Shown in pieces: positions 61,822 through 64,000 of a DNA stretch of 64,000 nucleotides (position 1 is the stretch's first letter; each line of letters opens with the position of its first letter). Source of the DNA: Kibdelosporangium persicum. GTDB taxonomy: Bacteria > Actinomycetota > Actinomycetes > Mycobacteriales > Pseudonocardiaceae. Location: assembly GCF_013280595.1 (NCBI RefSeq), contig NZ_JAAATY010000042.1, positions 1 to 64,000 on the forward strand. The letters run 5' to 3'. The translations under genes and the position numbers were made by a program. The notes under the pieces are model-generated. The model did no database searches and had not been told where the DNA came from. It saw only the letters and a program-made list of their open reading frames with translations.

Positions 61822-64000
61822 TCAGCCTGCCGACAGCCGGTTCAGCGCCGCCGAGACCTCGTCGGCGGAATACTCCCCGATCTCGTCGTCGAACAGCCGG
61901 TCTACCAGAGCCGCCTGAGCCGTAACGGTGTTGTGGGTGAAGAACTCGGCGACCGGGATGACGATGCCGAACAGCTCCTCGACCCGTGCCGCCAGCCCGG
62001 TCACCACCAGTGAGTTGCCGCCGAGATCGAACATGCTGACCTCGGTGGGCGGGTGGTGGACGTCCAGCAGTTCCCGCCAGATGTCGCTGATCTTCCGCTC
62101 GGTCTCGGTCAGCTCACGCTCGGTCGACTCCGCCGGCTGGGCGTCCTGGGCGGGGACGGTCCGCGCGAGGGCCTTGCGGTCGACCTTGCCGCTCGGGGTG
62201 AGCGGGAAGCGGTCCACAAAAAGGAACCGTGCCGGGATCATGTACTCCGGCAGTGTCCGGGCCAGCCGGTCCCGCAGCTCGCCCGCGGACAGCCGGGCAT
62301 CGTTCGCCGGCACGCAGTAGGCGATCAGCCGTGGCCCATGCCCGTTGGCCTCCGGCCCGTCCTGCAGGACGACCGCGGCGTCGGCGATCCGTGCCTCACC
62401 GCAGATCTGTGCCTCCACCTCACCGAATTCGACCCGGTAGCCCCGGATCTTGACCTGGTCGTCGGTCCTGCCGATGAAGTCCATCCGCCCGTCCGGCCGT
62501 TTGCGACCGACGTCACCGGTCAGATAGACCCGGCCGGTCGCCAGCTCGGGGAACCGCTCCGCGGTCAGTTCCCGCCTGCCGAGATAGCCCTGGGCGAGAC
62601 CACAGCCGGACACGCAGATCTGGCCGGGAACACCCACCGGCAACGGCCTCAGCCGGGCGTCGACCACGTCGATCGCCGCCCCGTCCCTGGCGAACCCGAT
62701 GCTCGGCAACGCGGGCCATCCGGCCGGGTCCGGGTCGAGCAGTTCGGCGCTGGCCGGATGGGCTTCGGTGGGCCCGTACTGGTTCTCCAGGCTCGCCCCG
62801 GTCCGCGTGAAGAACTCGCGAATGGCCGGCGTGACCCGCAACTGCTCGCCCGACGTGATGACCTCGCGAAGCTGCGCGGGGTAGCGACCGAGCCGCACCG
62901 CCGTCTCGGCGAGCATCCGCAGCGCCACGAAAGGCACGAACAGCCGGTGAATCCGGTGAGCGTCAAGATAGTCGAGCAACTGGCGCGGATCGCGCCGCGT
63001 CTGTTCGTCGACCAGCACGATCGTGCCGCCGGTCGCCCAGGTGGAGAACACCTCCTGGAACGAGGCGTCGAAGCTGGCCGGGGAGAACTGCAGGGTGTTC
63101 CAGCCGGGTCCGGCCGCCGAACGCCGGGCTTGCCAGCCGAGCATGGTGGCCACTGGTTTGTGCGGCATCGCGACACCCTTGGGGCGTCCGGTCGAGCCGG
63201 ACGTGTAGATGACGTACACGAGATCCTGCGGGCTCACCGCGGGAGTGTCAGCGGATTCGGGCGTGCCCTGGGGAACACCGTCCAGGCTGATCACCCGGCA
63301 GCCGGCCGGGACGGTCAGCCGGCCGCTGAGGTCGGTGTCCTGGATCAGGACGTTCGCGCCGCTGTCGCTGAGCATGAAGTTCAGCCGGTCGACGGGGTAC
63401 GTGACATCGAGCGGCACGTAGCCGGCGCCTTGACGCAGTGCCGCGAGCATGGCCACGACGAGATGCGGGGATCGACGGCAGTGCAAGGCGACCAGCCTGG
63501 CACCCGCCAATCGCGGTGCGAGCGCGGCCGCCGCCTGCTGCACCTCGCGGTAGGTCAGCCGGCCGCCCGGCCAGGACATCGCCACGTCGTCCGGCCGTCG
63601 CCGGGCCGTGTTCTCGAAAAGCTCGTGAGCGAAGGTGGTGTCGGCATGCACCTCGGCCGGTTCGGCGATCCGGCCGGTTTCCGCCTCGGTCGGGCCGATG
63701 TCCAGGTCGCCCACGCACTCGTGCGGCCGGGCGACGGCGTCGGCCAGCAGAGCGCTGAGGGCGGTGGTGATCCGGGCTGCCGTGTCCGGGCCGTAGAGGT
63801 CGGTGGCGTACTCGATCGTGCCCTGATAGCCCGCGCCGACGGCGGTCAGGGTGATGGCCAGGTCGGTTCCCGGCCATCCGGTTGTCATCTCGACGATTTC
63901 CGTGTCCGCATCCCCCAGCCGTGGCGCGGTCGTCTGCTCGTCGTCGAGCCGCACCAGCACCCGGAACAACGGCGACCGGCCGAGGTCCGCTTCAAGCGCG
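61822..64000 (-). CDS. NRPS (C)-A-T protein, N-terminal part outside the window
   Basis: The leftward frame is open to the right edge. The first visible residues ('EADLGRSPLFRVLVRLDDEQ') are the end of a condensation domain. Next is an A domain with 'VIYTSGSTGRPKG', 'NQYGPTEAHPAS', 'YLTGDVGRKRPDGR' and 'TPSGKVDRKAL', then a carrier 'MFDLGGNSLVVTGL' with an intact Ser. By manual alignment the code is D-A-Q-F-I-S-Q-P-A-K, close to the proline type (DVQFIAHVVK). The C-terminal tail ('EYSADEVSAALNRLSAG') resembles that of the C-T protein and may be a docking helix. It is transcribed against the SARP operon. Confidence 0.9.
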   Translation of the reverse strand, partial: ALEADLGRSPLFRVLVRLDDEQTTAPRLGDADTEIVEMTTGWPGTDLAITLTAVGAGYQGTIEYATDLYGPDTAARITTALSALLADAVARPHECVGDLDIGPTEAETGRIAEPAEVHADTTFAHELFENTARRRPDDVAMSWPGGRLTYREVQQAAAALAPRLAGARLVALHCRRSPHLVVAMLAALRQGAGYVPLDVTYPVDRLNFMLSDSGANVLIQDTDLSGRLTVPAGCRVISLDGVPQGTPESADTPAVSPQDLVYVIYTSGSTGRPKGVAMPHKPVATMLGWQARRSAAGPGWNTLQFSPASFDASFQEVFSTWATGGTIVLVDEQTRRDPRQLLDYLDAHRIHRLFVPFVALRMLAETAVRLGRYPAQLREVITSGEQLRVTPAIREFFTRTGASLENQYGPTEAHPASAELLDPDPAGWPALPSIGFARDGAAIDVVDARLRPLPVGVPGQICVSGCGLAQGYLGRRELTAERFPELATGRVYLTGDVGRKRPDGRMDFIGRTDDQVKIRGYRVEFGEVEAQICGEARIADAAVVLQDGPEANGHGPRLIAYCVPANDARLSAGELRDRLARTLPEYMIPARFLFVDRFPLTPSGKVDRKALARTVPAQDAQPAESTERELTETERKISDIWRELLDVHHPPTEVSMFDLGGNSLVVTGLAARVEELFGIVIPVAEFFTHNTVTAQAALVDRLFDDEIGEYSADEVSAALNRLSAG

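Overview
The window is high-GC DNA from an actinomycete. Frequent GTG starts, GC-rich third codon positions, MmyB-type XRE regulators, a SARP regulator and a dihydroxyphenylglycine (Dpg) pathway point to a filamentous member of the Pseudonocardiales (Amycolatopsis/Kibdelosporangium-like). The genus is an inference; there is no rRNA or tRNA in the window and no tRNA gene was seen. || Layout. 1-17.5 kb is mostly housekeeping and accessory chromosome: the 3' part of glgX, two metallo-beta-lactamase-fold proteins (one is RNase Z), an anti-sigma-type kinase, secreted proteins, a two-component system, a pair of small zinc-ribbon-like paralogues, MarR/TetR/MerR regulators, an MFS pump, an ABC exporter with its divergent repressor, and what look like gene remnants (a SulP STAS tail and an ECF sigma tail). 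|| About 18-30 kb holds a compact and unfamiliar set of enzyme genes that looks like a small biosynthetic cluster: a UDP-glucuronate-decarboxylase-like SDR, an APH-fold kinase, a B12-type radical SAM enzyme, a processive family-2 glycosyltransferase, a phosphoribosyltransferase, a second radical SAM enzyme with a CX8CX2C cluster motif, an aldo/keto reductase, a 2-oxoglutarate oxygenase, a TPR protein, a sulfotransferase and a TylF/MycF-type O-methyltransferase. I recognise no known product for it. || 30-39.7 kb is again accessory: TerC, two paralogous XRE regulators, redox enzymes, a kelch protein, a TetR-controlled operon and an MFS pump. || 39.8 kb to the right edge is a nonribosomal peptide cluster that continues past the window. 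It has dispersed, split modules (C-T, free C, A-T, C-A-T...) and one large C-A-T-TE-like protein in which the condensation, carrier and thioesterase motifs are all damaged. A five-gene operon encodes DpgA-DpgD preceded by an Fe/2OG enzyme whose metal motif is HxG, as in BesD-type amino-acid radical halogenases. An A-T/type II TE/MbtH/P450 cassette has the arrangement used elsewhere to beta-hydroxylate a carrier-bound aromatic amino acid. CysC plus a sulfotransferase imply sulfation, and an EntS-like MFS protein is the likely exporter. Two regulators (XRE-TPR and SARP) sit inside. A 12-base element occurs in the same orientation just upstream of the C-T gene and of the SARP gene. The best reading is a sulfated, probably chlorinated peptide containing Dpg or a Dpg-pathway product; the predicted monomers are only tentative.
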